This document shows, piece by piece, positions 9,149-17,777 of a stretch of 64,000 nt of DNA. Positions within the stretch are counted from its first letter, which is position 1, and each line of letters starts with the position of its first letter. Below the pieces are notes generated by a model. It did not search any database. It was not told the origin of the DNA and saw only the letters and a program-made list of their open reading frames with translations. Origin of the DNA: Bacteroidota bacterium. Lineage in GTDB: Bacteria > Bacteroidota > Bacteroidia > Bacteroidales > JAADJA01. The position numbers and the translations under genes were made by a program. Location: positions 222,331 through 286,330 of the forward strand of contig JAHLKX010000007.1 in NCBI GenBank assembly GCA_020444515.1, read 5' to 3'.

Positions 9149-10750
9149 TTATTGTTCAAATAAATATGTAAAGTCACCAATCACTTTAAACCGCACAAAA
9201 TCCGAAGTGTGAATTACAACATGTTCTCCCTGAGCCGAGTTGATCACAAGTTCATAGTAACTGTATTTGGCGGATTTGATACTTTCTTTTAATGGATCGT
9301 CGAGCGGTACCTCGATTCTTGTTTCCACAGGTTCTGATACCCCCTGGTTTTCATCCAGTAATCCTCCGGGCAGAAATTCACCATAAAGCAAGGTGTCGAT
9401 GTTCTGAAAGTTTTCATCCTGGAAATACAGGTTCATATCCAGGTTGAACGGAAAACCGTTGGTTAAAACAAGTACAAGATTGCCTGCCGTTACTTTGTCG
9501 ATCTGAATACCTTCACCATTCCACTCAAACCTGGCTGATTCAAGCAGGCTGTCGATTTTTATACCCCCGTTAACCGCAGCTTGCATGTATACGCGGATAG
9601 GATAATCATAATATAAAAAGTTATTATAGTTCGTGGAGTCTTCCAGCACATTGGTCTGTAAGGTCATCGTATAGCTGATTTCATCCGGCAGGATGGAGAA
9701 CAGTTCAGGGAAGTTGGTTTCTGAAAAATCAAATATCTCTGTATGCGGTTCCACCGTTCCCATACCGGGTGATGGATCGGTAGCGCGGTCGATAAACAAG
9801 TCAGTACCTACCAACTCTCCTTCCAGGGAAACGGTTGTTCCATTTTGATTGTTGATGGCAGTAAGTTCCTGTATTTTCAGGTTGGCTTCAAGGCCATAAT
9901 AATTTTCAATCTGCAGATTTACATCGGCGTTTTCAATGGACAATCCCGACACATCCAACCCGTCAAAAAAATCAAATGGGTATGACTCCGGTCCAAAATA
10001 AAAAGTGTTCTGACCAAAATACCCAAGGGCATAATTGATCAGTATTTGTTCAAAATAGATATTCACTGCAAATGAGTCTGCAGGAAAAAGGGTGACCGGA
10101 CCCGGTTCATCGGGGTGGACGATCAGGGCCAGGTAATAATTAAGCATATTGATGGTATCCCCTTCGCTCCCGGTTAAATTGAGCATATAGTCCGATACGT
10201 CATAAGCCATACTGAACACTTCATCCTTTAATACTTTTTCAGCTACCAGGAATGTATCGATTTCATTTCGCACAGCCGAGTTGATGCCTAGTACTACTTC
10301 CAGGTCCGTTCCCGATTGATCGAAAGCTTCAAATACAATTTGGCCTGAACGAATCAAAGCCTCCACCAGTTTTACACCTTGAATGTCGTAGGAATCGATG
10401 TCGAGTGGCCAGTCGAATATTTCTTTGATGATTGTATCTCCGGGTTGCAGGGTGATGGGGTTTGGCAGGGCTTCCAAACCAAAGCCCCAGCTAAAAAGTG
10501 TATCTGGTAGTTCAACCAGTGAATCTACATTTACCTGATACAGTTCATCATCAAAAACGAGTGAAACTGTACCATCAGGATTGACACTAAAAAAATCGCT
10601 GTCAAGAATATCTTCAACATTGATGGTGTCGGCAATCAAAGGGGTCAGCAATTCCACATCCCACGAAGGTTTGGGTCTTTCTTTTTTACAACCTGTAAGA
10701 AAAAACATCACCATGACGGTGAATAAAATACCTCCGAAATAAAATCTCAT
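9149..10750 (-). CDS. Large lipoprotein of unknown function
   Basis: A 533-residue lipoprotein: hydrophobic signal ending in the lipobox FLTGC, followed by KKERPKPSWDVELLTPL. The body is acidic and beta-rich, without a recognised catalytic motif. Short conserved-looking repeats of immunoglobulin-like strands are possible but not clear. It is the first gene of a tight pair with the outer-membrane barrel (2-bp gap), followed by the two choice-of-anchor L genes. It may be a surface or periplasmic accessory of that barrel. This is inferred from synteny only. Confidence 0.65.
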   Translation of the reverse strand: MRFYFGGILFTVMVMFFLTGCKKERPKPSWDVELLTPLIADTINVEDILDSDFFSVNPDGTVSLVFDDELYQVNVDSLVELPDTLFSWGFGLEALPNPITLQPGDTIIKEIFDWPLDIDSYDIQGVKLVEALIRSGQIVFEAFDQSGTDLEVVLGINSAVRNEIDTFLVAEKVLKDEVFSMAYDVSDYMLNLTGSEGDTINMLNYYLALIVHPDEPGPVTLFPADSFAVNIYFEQILINYALGYFGQNTFYFGPESYPFDFFDGLDVSGLSIENADVNLQIENYYGLEANLKIQELTAINNQNGTTVSLEGELVGTDLFIDRATDPSPGMGTVEPHTEIFDFSETNFPELFSILPDEISYTMTLQTNVLEDSTNYNNFLYYDYPIRVYMQAAVNGGIKIDSLLESARFEWNGEGIQIDKVTAGNLVLVLTNGFPFNLDMNLYFQDENFQNIDTLLYGEFLPGGLLDENQGVSEPVETRIEVPLDDPLKESIKSAKYSYYELVINSAQGEHVVIHTSDFVRFKVIGDFTYLFEQ

Positions 10751-10868
10751 AGTGTATAAAACCCTTATTCTATTCTTGTGTTCAATTGAAACTTTTACTG
10801 TGCAAGTGGTTTAAGGTTTCTTATATGGTACTTATCTGTTATTGAATTTGTATTCCCTGTCTTCACTA

Positions 10869-10900
10869 TTGTTCATTATTTTCTTAATTCCCTACTTTTG
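10869..10900 (+). promoter_or_regulatory. Promoter of the MutS-like gene
   Basis: A TTG at 10869-10871 and TACTTTTG at 10893-10900 are separated by 21 bp, fitting the Bacteroidota TTTG/TAnnTTTG promoter. The predicted transcript start just before the ATG at 10923 argues against the upstream TTG start at 10842. Confidence 0.6.
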
Positions 10901-10922
10901 TTGGAAACTCAATAATATTATC

Positions 10923-12263
10923 ATGCATTTATTGCACATCGACCGTAAAACCATTTCGGAACTGGAACTCATTGAGACCGAAAATAATCGGAAAAGCATT
11001 TTTGAATTTGTCAATCAAACAGAAACTTCCGGGGGCAGAGACAAACTAATGCGACAGTTTCTTAAACCCGAATTTGACCTGGAAAATATCAAACAAAAAC
11101 ATGACGCAGTGCGTCACATATTGCAATATCCCAAGGAATGGGAATTCCCGCTGAATCAAAAACTGATGGACCTTGTGGAGTATTATTATTTTCTTAATAT
11201 CGATCCCGTTATCAGCAACTATAAAATTGTTAATTATTTTGAAGGAATTCGCTACTGGATTATGTATCGATCCTATTACAAAACCTTTAAAGAGGGGATC
11301 AAGAATCTTTACCTCTTATTCCGGCATTTGAATAAATTTATTGTGAAGATAAAAGGAAAAGAGCTGCCCATGTTTTTGAAAAGGATTGTCGATCAGATGG
11401 GCAGGATATTACAGGAGAAATTCATACAGGAGATCCTGGAAAACGAAGAGGATGAAGCACCCGGGTTCCTTTCAATTTTTACTGTTGACAAAGCGTTCAG
11501 GGAGGATCATAAAGATCAGATGGCCATATTGATCGACCTTATTTATGAACTGGACCTGATCATTTCTATGGCGAAAGTGCATCAAAAATACAATCTCTGT
11601 TTTCCTGAATTTGTGAAATCGAAGTCGCCCATGATAGAGATTCGTGGGCTCAGGCATTTATTTGTAAAAAATTGCGAAATGAATGATGTGTTGCTGGAAC
11701 GGGATCATTTTTTTATGTTCGTAACCGGACCCAACATGGCTGGTAAGACCACGTACCTCAAAGCATGTGGAGTGGCTGTATTCATGGCTCATCTCGGATT
11801 TGGTGTTCCCGCCAATTCTATGAAACTGACTCCTTTTGATAGTATATTCTCAAGCATCAATGCTGCAGATAATCTTTCAAAAGGATATAGTTATTTCTAC
11901 AGTGAGGTTTTGCGGGTCAAAGAGGCAGCTGAAAACCTGAAAAAAAATAACTCCAACCTGTTTATCTTTGATGAGTTGTTCCGGGGAACCAATGTGAAGG
12001 ATGCGTTTGATGGCTCTCTGCTTGTTATTCGCGGATTCCTAAACTGGCCGGGTTCATTCTTCCTGTTGTCATCTCACCTGATTGAACTGGCCAAAGAACT
12101 CAGGCCGGAAACCGGTATCAGTTTCCAGTATTTTGATTCAGAAGTGAAGGATGGTAAACCGTTATTTAATTACCAACTAAAGAATGGTATTTCGGATGAA
12201 AGACTGGGATTACTGATCCTGAAAAATGAAAAAATCGATCAGCTCCTCAATCCAAACCCCTGA
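10923..12263 (+). CDS. MutS-like ATPase lacking the mismatch-recognition domains
   Basis: A 446-residue protein resembling only the core and ATPase part of MutS. The N-terminus (IDRKTISELELIE, TSGGRDKLMRQFL) matches the start of MutS domain III. Walker A is GPNMAGKTTYLK near residue 270, and NAADNLSKGYS and the Walker B segment LFIFDELFRGTN follow. The terminal SSHLIEL corresponds to the MutS ATHFHEL motif. Domains I and II, and the Smr domain of MutS2, are missing, so it is not a canonical mismatch repair protein. An in-frame TTG at 10842 would add a hydrophobic leader, but the promoter at 10893 makes ATG 10923 more likely. Confidence 0.8.
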   Translation: MHLLHIDRKTISELELIETENNRKSIFEFVNQTETSGGRDKLMRQFLKPEFDLENIKQKHDAVRHILQYPKEWEFPLNQKLMDLVEYYYFLNIDPVISNYKIVNYFEGIRYWIMYRSYYKTFKEGIKNLYLLFRHLNKFIVKIKGKELPMFLKRIVDQMGRILQEKFIQEILENEEDEAPGFLSIFTVDKAFREDHKDQMAILIDLIYELDLIISMAKVHQKYNLCFPEFVKSKSPMIEIRGLRHLFVKNCEMNDVLLERDHFFMFVTGPNMAGKTTYLKACGVAVFMAHLGFGVPANSMKLTPFDSIFSSINAADNLSKGYSYFYSEVLRVKEAAENLKKNNSNLFIFDELFRGTNVKDAFDGSLLVIRGFLNWPGSFFLLSSHLIELAKELRPETGISFQYFDSEVKDGKPLFNYQLKNGISDERLGLLILKNEKIDQLLNPNP

Positions 12264-12265
12264 AC

Positions 12266-12478
12266 TCAATGATCCACTCCAACCATTACATTTGAAGCTT
12301 TCACCACAGCATAAACCTGTTTACCGGCAGATATCTCGAGGTCTACTGCTGAGGTTTTTGTAATGATGGATGTGATCTCCACACCAGGGGCCAGTTCAAT
12401 CACTACTTCTGTGTTTACACTGCCCTCATTAACTTTTTTAACAACCCCTCGAAGTTGATTTCTAGCACTTAGTTTCAT
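12266..12478 (-). CDS. mop: Molbindin (single Mop/TOBE domain)
   Basis: A 70-residue single-domain protein starting MKLSARNQLRG and ending ASNVMVGVD, with the VNTEVVIEL and ITKTSAVDL segments typical of the Mop/TOBE fold. Such molbindins bind molybdate or tungstate oxyanions as oligomers and buffer the metal in the cytoplasm. No molybdate ABC transporter or molybdopterin biosynthesis gene adjoins it in this window. It is convergent with the MutS-like gene, with only 2 bp between stops. Confidence 0.85.
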   Translation of the reverse strand: MKLSARNQLRGVVKKVNEGSVNTEVVIELAPGVEITSIITKTSAVDLEISAGKQVYAVVKASNVMVGVDH

Positions 12479-12500
12479 TGTCGATTGATTTATTATCTAA

Positions 12501-12508
12501 CAAAGCTA
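12501..12508 (-). promoter_or_regulatory. -7 promoter element of the molbindin gene
   Basis: The minus strand reads TAGCTTTG, an exact TAnnTTTG match, 22 bp upstream of the molbindin ATG and separate from the EamA gene further upstream. Confidence 0.5.
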
Positions 12509-12527
12509 CTGAATAAAAAGTTTAAGG

Positions 12528-13445
12528 TCAATCAAGAAAAAGGATGGCGACACCGCCCACGGCGATCAGAGACCCAATAATCTCTTTGGCACTGACTTTT
12601 TCTTTGAAAAACAATACAGCTGGAGGAATGAGTAATATGGGAACGATAGACATGATGGTGGCTGCTACACCTGTTTCGGCATGCTGAACGGCTAACAATG
12701 AAAATGATACACCCAGGAAAGGCCCGAAAACAGAACCGATTCCTGTAAACAGGATCCCTTTGGGATTTTTAAAAGCCTTCCACACCCGGTTCCACCGCCG
12801 CATAAAAAAGAAAATCAGGGTAAAACCAACGATGCCAGCCAGCACCCGGATCTGGGAAGCAGCAAAGGCATCGTAATCTTTCATGCCGAATTTACTGAGC
12901 ACCAGTCCGACTGCCTGACCCACCGCACCGCCAAAGGCCAGCAGGATACCCACCACGGGATAGGAAAATTTGAGCTTTTTCTTTTGTCCCGTTTCAATTT
13001 CGGGCATTTCATTTTTGATAATGACCAGGATCACCCCGCTGATGGTCATGATCATTCCCAGGAAGTCTCTTGGGGAAAGTCTTTCTCCCAGGATCAACCA
13101 CCCTGTCAGTGCCGTAATGGGCGGTACCAGTGCCATGATCAGCATGGAGATGCGTGCACCGACCACCACAAAAGCCTGGAAGAGCAACAGATCACCTACA
13201 GCGAAACCCACCAACCCTGATAATGAGAGCCAGAGCCAGGCTTCCGGCGTAGCATCCGTTGGAAAGGGCATTCCCCGAACGATCCACAGATAGATCGTAT
13301 AGATAACAAAGGCCATATACAGCCTGATCAGGTTTACGGTTAACGACCCGATCCGTTTTCCGGCTGCCTCAAAGGAAGTGCTGGTTACCGTCCAGAAAAG
13401 GGCGGTGAGCAAAGCCGCAATTTCTCCCAGATGCGATTGAATCAT
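12528..13445 (-). CDS. EamA-family (DMT superfamily) transporter
   Basis: A 305-residue membrane protein with about ten hydrophobic helices arranged as two EamA repeats. A charged cytoplasmic linker (EIETGQKKKLKF) lies between the halves, and a short tail follows LLIPPAVLFFKEKVSAKE, typical of drug/metabolite exporters. The ATG at 13445 (MIQSHLGEIAALL) is preferred over the TTG at 13466, since it directly precedes the first helix. Substrate is unknown, as for most of this family. It is followed, after 49 bp, by the molbindin gene with its own promoter. Confidence 0.85.
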   Translation of the reverse strand: MIQSHLGEIAALLTALFWTVTSTSFEAAGKRIGSLTVNLIRLYMAFVIYTIYLWIVRGMPFPTDATPEAWLWLSLSGLVGFAVGDLLLFQAFVVVGARISMLIMALVPPITALTGWLILGERLSPRDFLGMIMTISGVILVIIKNEMPEIETGQKKKLKFSYPVVGILLAFGGAVGQAVGLVLSKFGMKDYDAFAASQIRVLAGIVGFTLIFFFMRRWNRVWKAFKNPKGILFTGIGSVFGPFLGVSFSLLAVQHAETGVAATIMSIVPILLIPPAVLFFKEKVSAKEIIGSLIAVGGVAILFLD

Positions 13446-13541
13446 AAATACTTCTTGGTGCCGCAAAGTAACGAAGAAAAAATACAGACTGCTAATATTG
13501 GTGAAAGGATTTGACCATCCTTCAGGATCATGAGGGATTCC

Positions 13542-14345
13542 TTACCAGCTATGCCGGTTGTATATATCCAGTATTTCCGAGGCGATCTCTTCAATGGCTT
13601 TGCTGGTAACATTGATCACCGCCCATTTGGGATGAAACTGGTATATATTATGGGCGTACCTCAGTTCTTTGGTAACATATTCATAGGTGGCATAATTCCC
13701 GGCAAGACCCCCAAGATGCTCATGCCTCGTTTGTCGGAGTTGTGCCAACCGGCTGGGGTAAGTGGTTAGTCCAAATATTTTTTTTGGATCTATCTGACTG
13801 AGAATGGCAGGTGGTTGAACACCCAGTACAATGGGTACATTGGCTACCAGCCAACCCTTAATGGCCAGGTAAATGCTCAAGGGGGTTTTAAAAGTGCGGG
13901 AAACTCCTAACAGAATGATATCGGCTTTGTCGAGTTCATTTTCCCGTTGCCCGTCATCATGACGAAAGGTGTATTCCATGGCTTCAATACGACGGAAATA
14001 ATCGCGGTTGACTTCATGAAATAATCCCGGCTTTTCAGCAGGGGCATTGGCAAATAAATTGGATAGTCGTAAAAGAAGGGGACCCATGAGATCGATGGTT
14101 TCTACATTGAGTCGCCGGGCCGTATCCAGCATAACGCCCCTGATCTCATTGGAAACCAGGGTGTGAACAATAAAAGCCTTTTTTTCAACAGCCTCCTGAA
14201 CTACTTCCAATACCTGCAGTCGTGTTAGGATTCCTGGTTTGACAATGATCTCCAGGTCCATCCCTTCATATTGAGTGAAGGCGGCATTCAAGGCCTGTTC
14301 TGCTGTACGGCCGGTTCCATCCGATACCACAATGACAAAATACAT
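13542..14345 (-). CDS. ppsR: Pyruvate, phosphate dikinase regulatory protein (DUF299)
   Basis: A 267-residue member of the DUF299/PPSR family: bifunctional kinase/pyrophosphorylase that reversibly phosphorylates a threonine of pyruvate phosphate dikinase or PEP synthase. The family hallmarks are present: SDGTGRTAE at residues 8-16, HTLVSNEIR at 61-69, and the P-loop GVSRTFKTPLS at 147-157. It controls the gluconeogenic/glycolytic switch at PEP-pyruvate. The target enzyme is not in the window. Its ATG lies only a few bases from the predicted transcript start, so translation may be nearly leaderless. Confidence 0.92.
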   Translation of the reverse strand: MYFVIVVSDGTGRTAEQALNAAFTQYEGMDLEIIVKPGILTRLQVLEVVQEAVEKKAFIVHTLVSNEIRGVMLDTARRLNVETIDLMGPLLLRLSNLFANAPAEKPGLFHEVNRDYFRRIEAMEYTFRHDDGQRENELDKADIILLGVSRTFKTPLSIYLAIKGWLVANVPIVLGVQPPAILSQIDPKKIFGLTTYPSRLAQLRQTRHEHLGGLAGNYATYEYVTKELRYAHNIYQFHPKWAVINVTSKAIEEIASEILDIYNRHSW

Positions 14346-14352
14346 ACGGTAT

Positions 14353-14360
14353 CAAAGATA
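14353..14360 (-). promoter_or_regulatory. -7 promoter element of ppsR
   Basis: The minus strand reads TATCTTTG, an exact TAnnTTTG match, ending 7 bp before the ppsR ATG. If used, the 5' leader would be only a few bases long. Confidence 0.5.
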
Positions 14361-14420
14361 AAAAAAAGCCTGAATTGTCCATTCTTTGATCTATAGACAC
14401 AGGATTAAAGATCAAGAAAA

Positions 14421-14449
14421 AGGGAAATGCGATTAATCTGCATTTCCCT
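14421..14449 (-). terminator. Rho-independent terminator after sodN
   Basis: A perfect 10-bp stem (AGGGAAATGC with GCATTTCCCT) around a 9-base loop, followed on the minus strand by TTTTCTT. It lies just after the sodN stop and separates sodN from ppsR. Confidence 0.75.
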
Positions 14450-14474
14450 GATATGATTTCTGAATATCGATTTT

Positions 14475-14969
14475 TTAATGAGCGTCCTGTTCGATTTTAT
14501 GGCGATGCTCCCCTTCAAAATAAGACTCTTCAAAGGCTTCCAGTGCTGTTCTCAGTTTTTTTACATACATCACATCGGTGGTTTGTTTGCTCTTCATGGC
14601 ATAAACAATGATCTGATGCAGCAGCGACAGCTCTTTCACGTATTTTTCAAATTCTGGACCTTCTGTTGTCTCCGGAAGCTGGATACGCTGTGTAATGAAA
14701 TACTGGGTAGCAACATGCTGGATTTCATTGGCATGATCATCTTTGGTGGTGATCCAACGGACGATCTGATTATAATTTTTATCTGCCTCAGCCGATAGTT
14801 TTTCAATTTGTTCCATGGCTTTTTCAATGGTTGTAAAATGCTCATACAACATGGCAATGCGAAGTTCATCATTGTATATGCCGCAGGGAACTTCACAATG
14901 AGCGAATGATTTGATGCTTATTGTTGACAATAAGGCGATCGTTAAAATGGAAAACAATGTTTTTTTCAT
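14475..14969 (-). CDS. sodN: Exported nickel superoxide dismutase
   Basis: A 164-residue precursor with a signal peptide (MKKTLFSILTIALL, cut after SFA). It is followed immediately by HCEVPCGIY, the nickel hook of Ni-SOD: His1, Cys2, Cys6 and Tyr9 of the mature enzyme are His24, Cys25, Cys29 and Tyr32 here. The helical remainder fits the four-helix bundle. The enzyme dismutates superoxide with Ni(II/III). In known systems a short propeptide is removed by SodX or a related protease; here signal peptidase cleavage would itself free the ligand His, and no sodX is adjacent. It has a strong Shine-Dalgarno sequence, unusual for this phylum. Confidence 0.9.
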   Translation of the reverse strand: MKKTLFSILTIALLSTISIKSFAHCEVPCGIYNDELRIAMLYEHFTTIEKAMEQIEKLSAEADKNYNQIVRWITTKDDHANEIQHVATQYFITQRIQLPETTEGPEFEKYVKELSLLHQIIVYAMKSKQTTDVMYVKKLRTALEAFEESYFEGEHRHKIEQDAH

Positions 14970-14973
14970 GATT

Positions 14974-14979
14974 CCTCCT
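14974..14979 (-). promoter_or_regulatory. Strong Shine-Dalgarno sequence of sodN
   Basis: The minus strand reads AGGAGG four bases before the sodN ATG. Bacteroidota genes rarely depend on such sites, and the neighbouring genes lack one. Confidence 0.65.
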
Positions 14980-15096
14980 GATATTTTAATAATTATTGAT
15001 TGTAGTTAAATAACAAGTCGTTTTATCAAATGTTTATCGACCACCCCACTATTTTGGATTTAAGAATTTTTTAAGTGCCTGTTTTTTATTTCTGGT

Positions 15097-15104
15097 TAAA
15101 TTTG
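15097..15104 (+). promoter_or_regulatory. -7 promoter element of the GH97 gene
   Basis: TAAATTTG, an exact TAnnTTTG match, 20 bp before the GH97 start codon. The -33 region is not convincing. Confidence 0.55.
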
Positions 15105-15124
15105 TTGTTAATAATATTGATACA

Positions 15125-17197
15125 ATGAAAAATCTCCTGTATATTTTCGCTTTATGGATTCTTATATCAGGTTGCCAGCAAAATTCAACCAATATGTTCA
15201 CCATTCAATCGCCCGATACCCTCTTAGAAGTGCAGGTGTTTTTAACCAATTCTGGCCAGCCTGCCTATCGGATTCAGTTCAATGGTCAGGCTTTAATTGA
15301 TACATCTTTCCTCGGGTTCGATCTTAAAGATCAGCCTTCCTTGGCCAAAGGTTTTGAAGTAATTGGTTCGGGAAACTATGAACTGGATGATACCTGGGAA
15401 ATGCCCTGGGGTGAAAAACGATTTGTTGAAAATAATTACAACGAACTGATTTTAAATCTACAGGAAACTGAATCCCCCAAACGAAAGCTGGATCTCCATT
15501 TTAAGGTTTACAATGATGGGATCGGGTTTCGATATGAATTTCCGGAACAGGAGGGTTTGAAGGAAGTGATGATTTTGAATGAAAACACGCAGTTTAAGCT
15601 CGCAGGCGATCACAAAGTTTGGTGGCAGCCCGGCGACTGGGATATTTACGAACACCTTTACAACACATCTAAATTTTCAGAGATTGATGCTTTGTCGAAA
15701 GCCAATCACCCTGACCTGGCGCAAACCTACATTCCAGAGAATGCTGTCAATACCCCGGTAACCATGAAAACGGCCGATGGCCTTTATCTGAGTTTTCATG
15801 AAGCCAACCTTACAAACTATGCCGGAATGACCTTGAAGGTGGATACCATAAACCTTTCACTGCAGAGCAATCTTGTAGGGTCGGAGCGGACCGATTATAA
15901 AGTGAAACGAAGTCTGCCTTGCAATACGCCGTGGCGAACAATCCAAATTTCGGAAACAGCGGGTGGACTCATTGAATCGGATTTGATCGTCAATTTAAAT
16001 GAGCCCAATAAACTGGGTGATATCTCCTGGTTCAAACCGATGAAATACATCGGGATCTGGTGGGAGATGCACCTTGGTAAATCCACCTGGGCCTATCAAG
16101 GAGGAAAACACGGCGCCACCACCGAGCATGCCAGAGAACTGATCGATTTTGCTGCAGCCAACAACATTGGCGGATTGCTGGTGGAAGGCTGGAACACCGG
16201 CTGGGAGCACTGGATCGGTTTTGAGGAGCGGGAAGGTGTGTTTGATTTTGTAACACCTTATCCCGATTATAACCTGGAAGAAGTGGTTGAATATGGCAAA
16301 GAAAAGGGTGTGGAGATCATCATGCATCACGAAACTTCAGCAGCGCCAAGAACCTATGATGAACAATTGGATACGGCATTTTCGCTTATGCACAGCCTGG
16401 GCATTCATTCCGTAAAAACGGGTTATGTGGGCAAGATCATCCCAAAAGGAGAGTATCACCACGGCCAGTGGATGGTCAATCATTACCGAAAAGTACTGGA
16501 AACGGCTGCCAAATACCAGGTAGCAGTCAATGCCCATGAGCCGATCAAAGCGACCGGTATCCGTAGAACCCTGCCCAATGCCATCAGCCGCGAAGGACTG
16601 CGTGGACAGGAATTCAATGCATGGGCATCGGATGGCGGTAATCCACCGGAGCATCTTTCCATTGTGGCCTTCACACGCATGCTGGCCGGTCCCATCGATT
16701 TCACTCCCGGGATCTTCGATATTAAATTTGACAATTGGAAAAAGAATAACCGGGTGAACACTACGCTGGCGCAGCAACTGGCGCTTTATGTGGTGATCTA
16801 TTCACCCGTTCAGATGGCTGCCGACCTGATTGAAAATTATGAAGGACAACCCGCTTTCCAGTTTATTCAGGATGTGGGAGTTGATTGGGAACAAAGCAGG
16901 GTGCTCAATGGCGAACCCGGCGATTTCGTGACCATTGCCCGGGAGGAACGCAACACCGGCAACTGGTTCGTAGGTGGCATTACCGATGAAAATGAAAGGG
17001 ACATGGTCATCAATTTTGATTTCCTGGAAGAAGGTAAGGTTTACGAGGCCACCATTTACAGGGATGGTACGGATGCCGACTGGGATAAAAATCCCACCAG
17101 TATCGACATCGAAAAGCTGAAAATACAAAAGGGCGAAGAGTATAAACTTTGGTTGGCACCGGGCGGTGGATTTGCAATGAGTTTATTAGCACAATGA
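15125..17197 (+). CDS. GH97 glycoside hydrolase, lipoprotein (inverting type)
   Basis: A 690-residue protein with a lipoprotein signal (ILISGC) and the GH97 layout: an N-terminal beta-sandwich, a catalytic (beta/alpha)8 barrel from about residue 290, and a C-terminal beta-domain. Barrel motifs include GGLLVEGWNTGWEHW, HHETSA and AHEPIKATG. Glu472 (AHE) and Glu496 (GQEFNAW) are 24 residues apart, the same spacing as the catalytic Glu508 and Glu532 of SusB. This points to the inverting alpha-glucosidase type rather than the retaining alpha-galactosidase type. No SusC/SusD pair adjoins it, so it is not part of a clear polysaccharide utilisation locus here. It is divergent from sodN. Confidence 0.88.
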   Translation: MKNLLYIFALWILISGCQQNSTNMFTIQSPDTLLEVQVFLTNSGQPAYRIQFNGQALIDTSFLGFDLKDQPSLAKGFEVIGSGNYELDDTWEMPWGEKRFVENNYNELILNLQETESPKRKLDLHFKVYNDGIGFRYEFPEQEGLKEVMILNENTQFKLAGDHKVWWQPGDWDIYEHLYNTSKFSEIDALSKANHPDLAQTYIPENAVNTPVTMKTADGLYLSFHEANLTNYAGMTLKVDTINLSLQSNLVGSERTDYKVKRSLPCNTPWRTIQISETAGGLIESDLIVNLNEPNKLGDISWFKPMKYIGIWWEMHLGKSTWAYQGGKHGATTEHARELIDFAAANNIGGLLVEGWNTGWEHWIGFEEREGVFDFVTPYPDYNLEEVVEYGKEKGVEIIMHHETSAAPRTYDEQLDTAFSLMHSLGIHSVKTGYVGKIIPKGEYHHGQWMVNHYRKVLETAAKYQVAVNAHEPIKATGIRRTLPNAISREGLRGQEFNAWASDGGNPPEHLSIVAFTRMLAGPIDFTPGIFDIKFDNWKKNNRVNTTLAQQLALYVVIYSPVQMAADLIENYEGQPAFQFIQDVGVDWEQSRVLNGEPGDFVTIAREERNTGNWFVGGITDENERDMVINFDFLEEGKVYEATIYRDGTDADWDKNPTSIDIEKLKIQKGEEYKLWLAPGGGFAMSLLAQ

Positions 17198-17264
17198 CTA
17201 TATTTTTTACTTGCTCATTATCCAAAGTATCCGATCTTTGCCCAAAATTTAACAGGTTTAAATA

Positions 17265-17756
17265 ATGGATAATTTATTTGTGAAAACCCTTCTTTCAGTC
17301 ATTCATAATTTGGCAACGGTGATCTGGATCGGGGGGATGTTTGTGAATATGCTGGTGTTCATGCCTACTACCAAAAAGGTTTTGGATCCTTCCAATGCCG
17401 GTAAACTGATGCAGGCAATAATGAAACGGTTCCGAATTGTAGTTTACACGTCCATTGTAATCTTAGGTGTGACTGGTATACCATTGAAAATTGTCAATCC
17501 AAATTATATTTATATTATCAATTTCGAAAATCAGTGGGAGATCATTTCGTTTGTGAAGCACATTTTCTATGGCTTGCTTACCGTTCTGGCCATTTATAAT
17601 TTTGAGATCGTATCTCCAAAAATAGCCAGGCTGGCAAAAGAAGGTCCTTCACCTAAATTGGCGGCAATTCAAAATCAACTGAAATTCACAGGCATGCTGG
17701 CCATGTTTTCTGCCCTGGTTATTTTGGTACTCTCGTCGATGATGCGGTTTTTGTAA
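17265..17756 (+). CDS. CopD-like four-helix membrane protein
   Basis: A 163-residue membrane protein with four hydrophobic helices: one near the N-terminus carrying LLSVIHNLATVIWIGGMF, then segments near residues 60-75, 90-115 and 140-162. The His in helix 1 and a second in FVKHIFYG resemble the paired histidines of CopD-like or related haem/copper membrane proteins. A copper role is only suggested. It follows the GH97 gene by 67 bp on the same strand, without any obvious functional link. Confidence 0.6.
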   Translation: MDNLFVKTLLSVIHNLATVIWIGGMFVNMLVFMPTTKKVLDPSNAGKLMQAIMKRFRIVVYTSIVILGVTGIPLKIVNPNYIYIINFENQWEIISFVKHIFYGLLTVLAIYNFEIVSPKIARLAKEGPSPKLAAIQNQLKFTGMLAMFSALVILVLSSMMRFL

Positions 17757-17777
17757 AAGGATTTAAACCCATATCAG

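Noticed and set aside
10842..10922. TTG-started extension of the MutS-like protein with a hydrophobic leader
   Set aside because: A consensus promoter (10869-10900) lies inside the extension and the ATG at 10923 starts the conserved domain III sequence.
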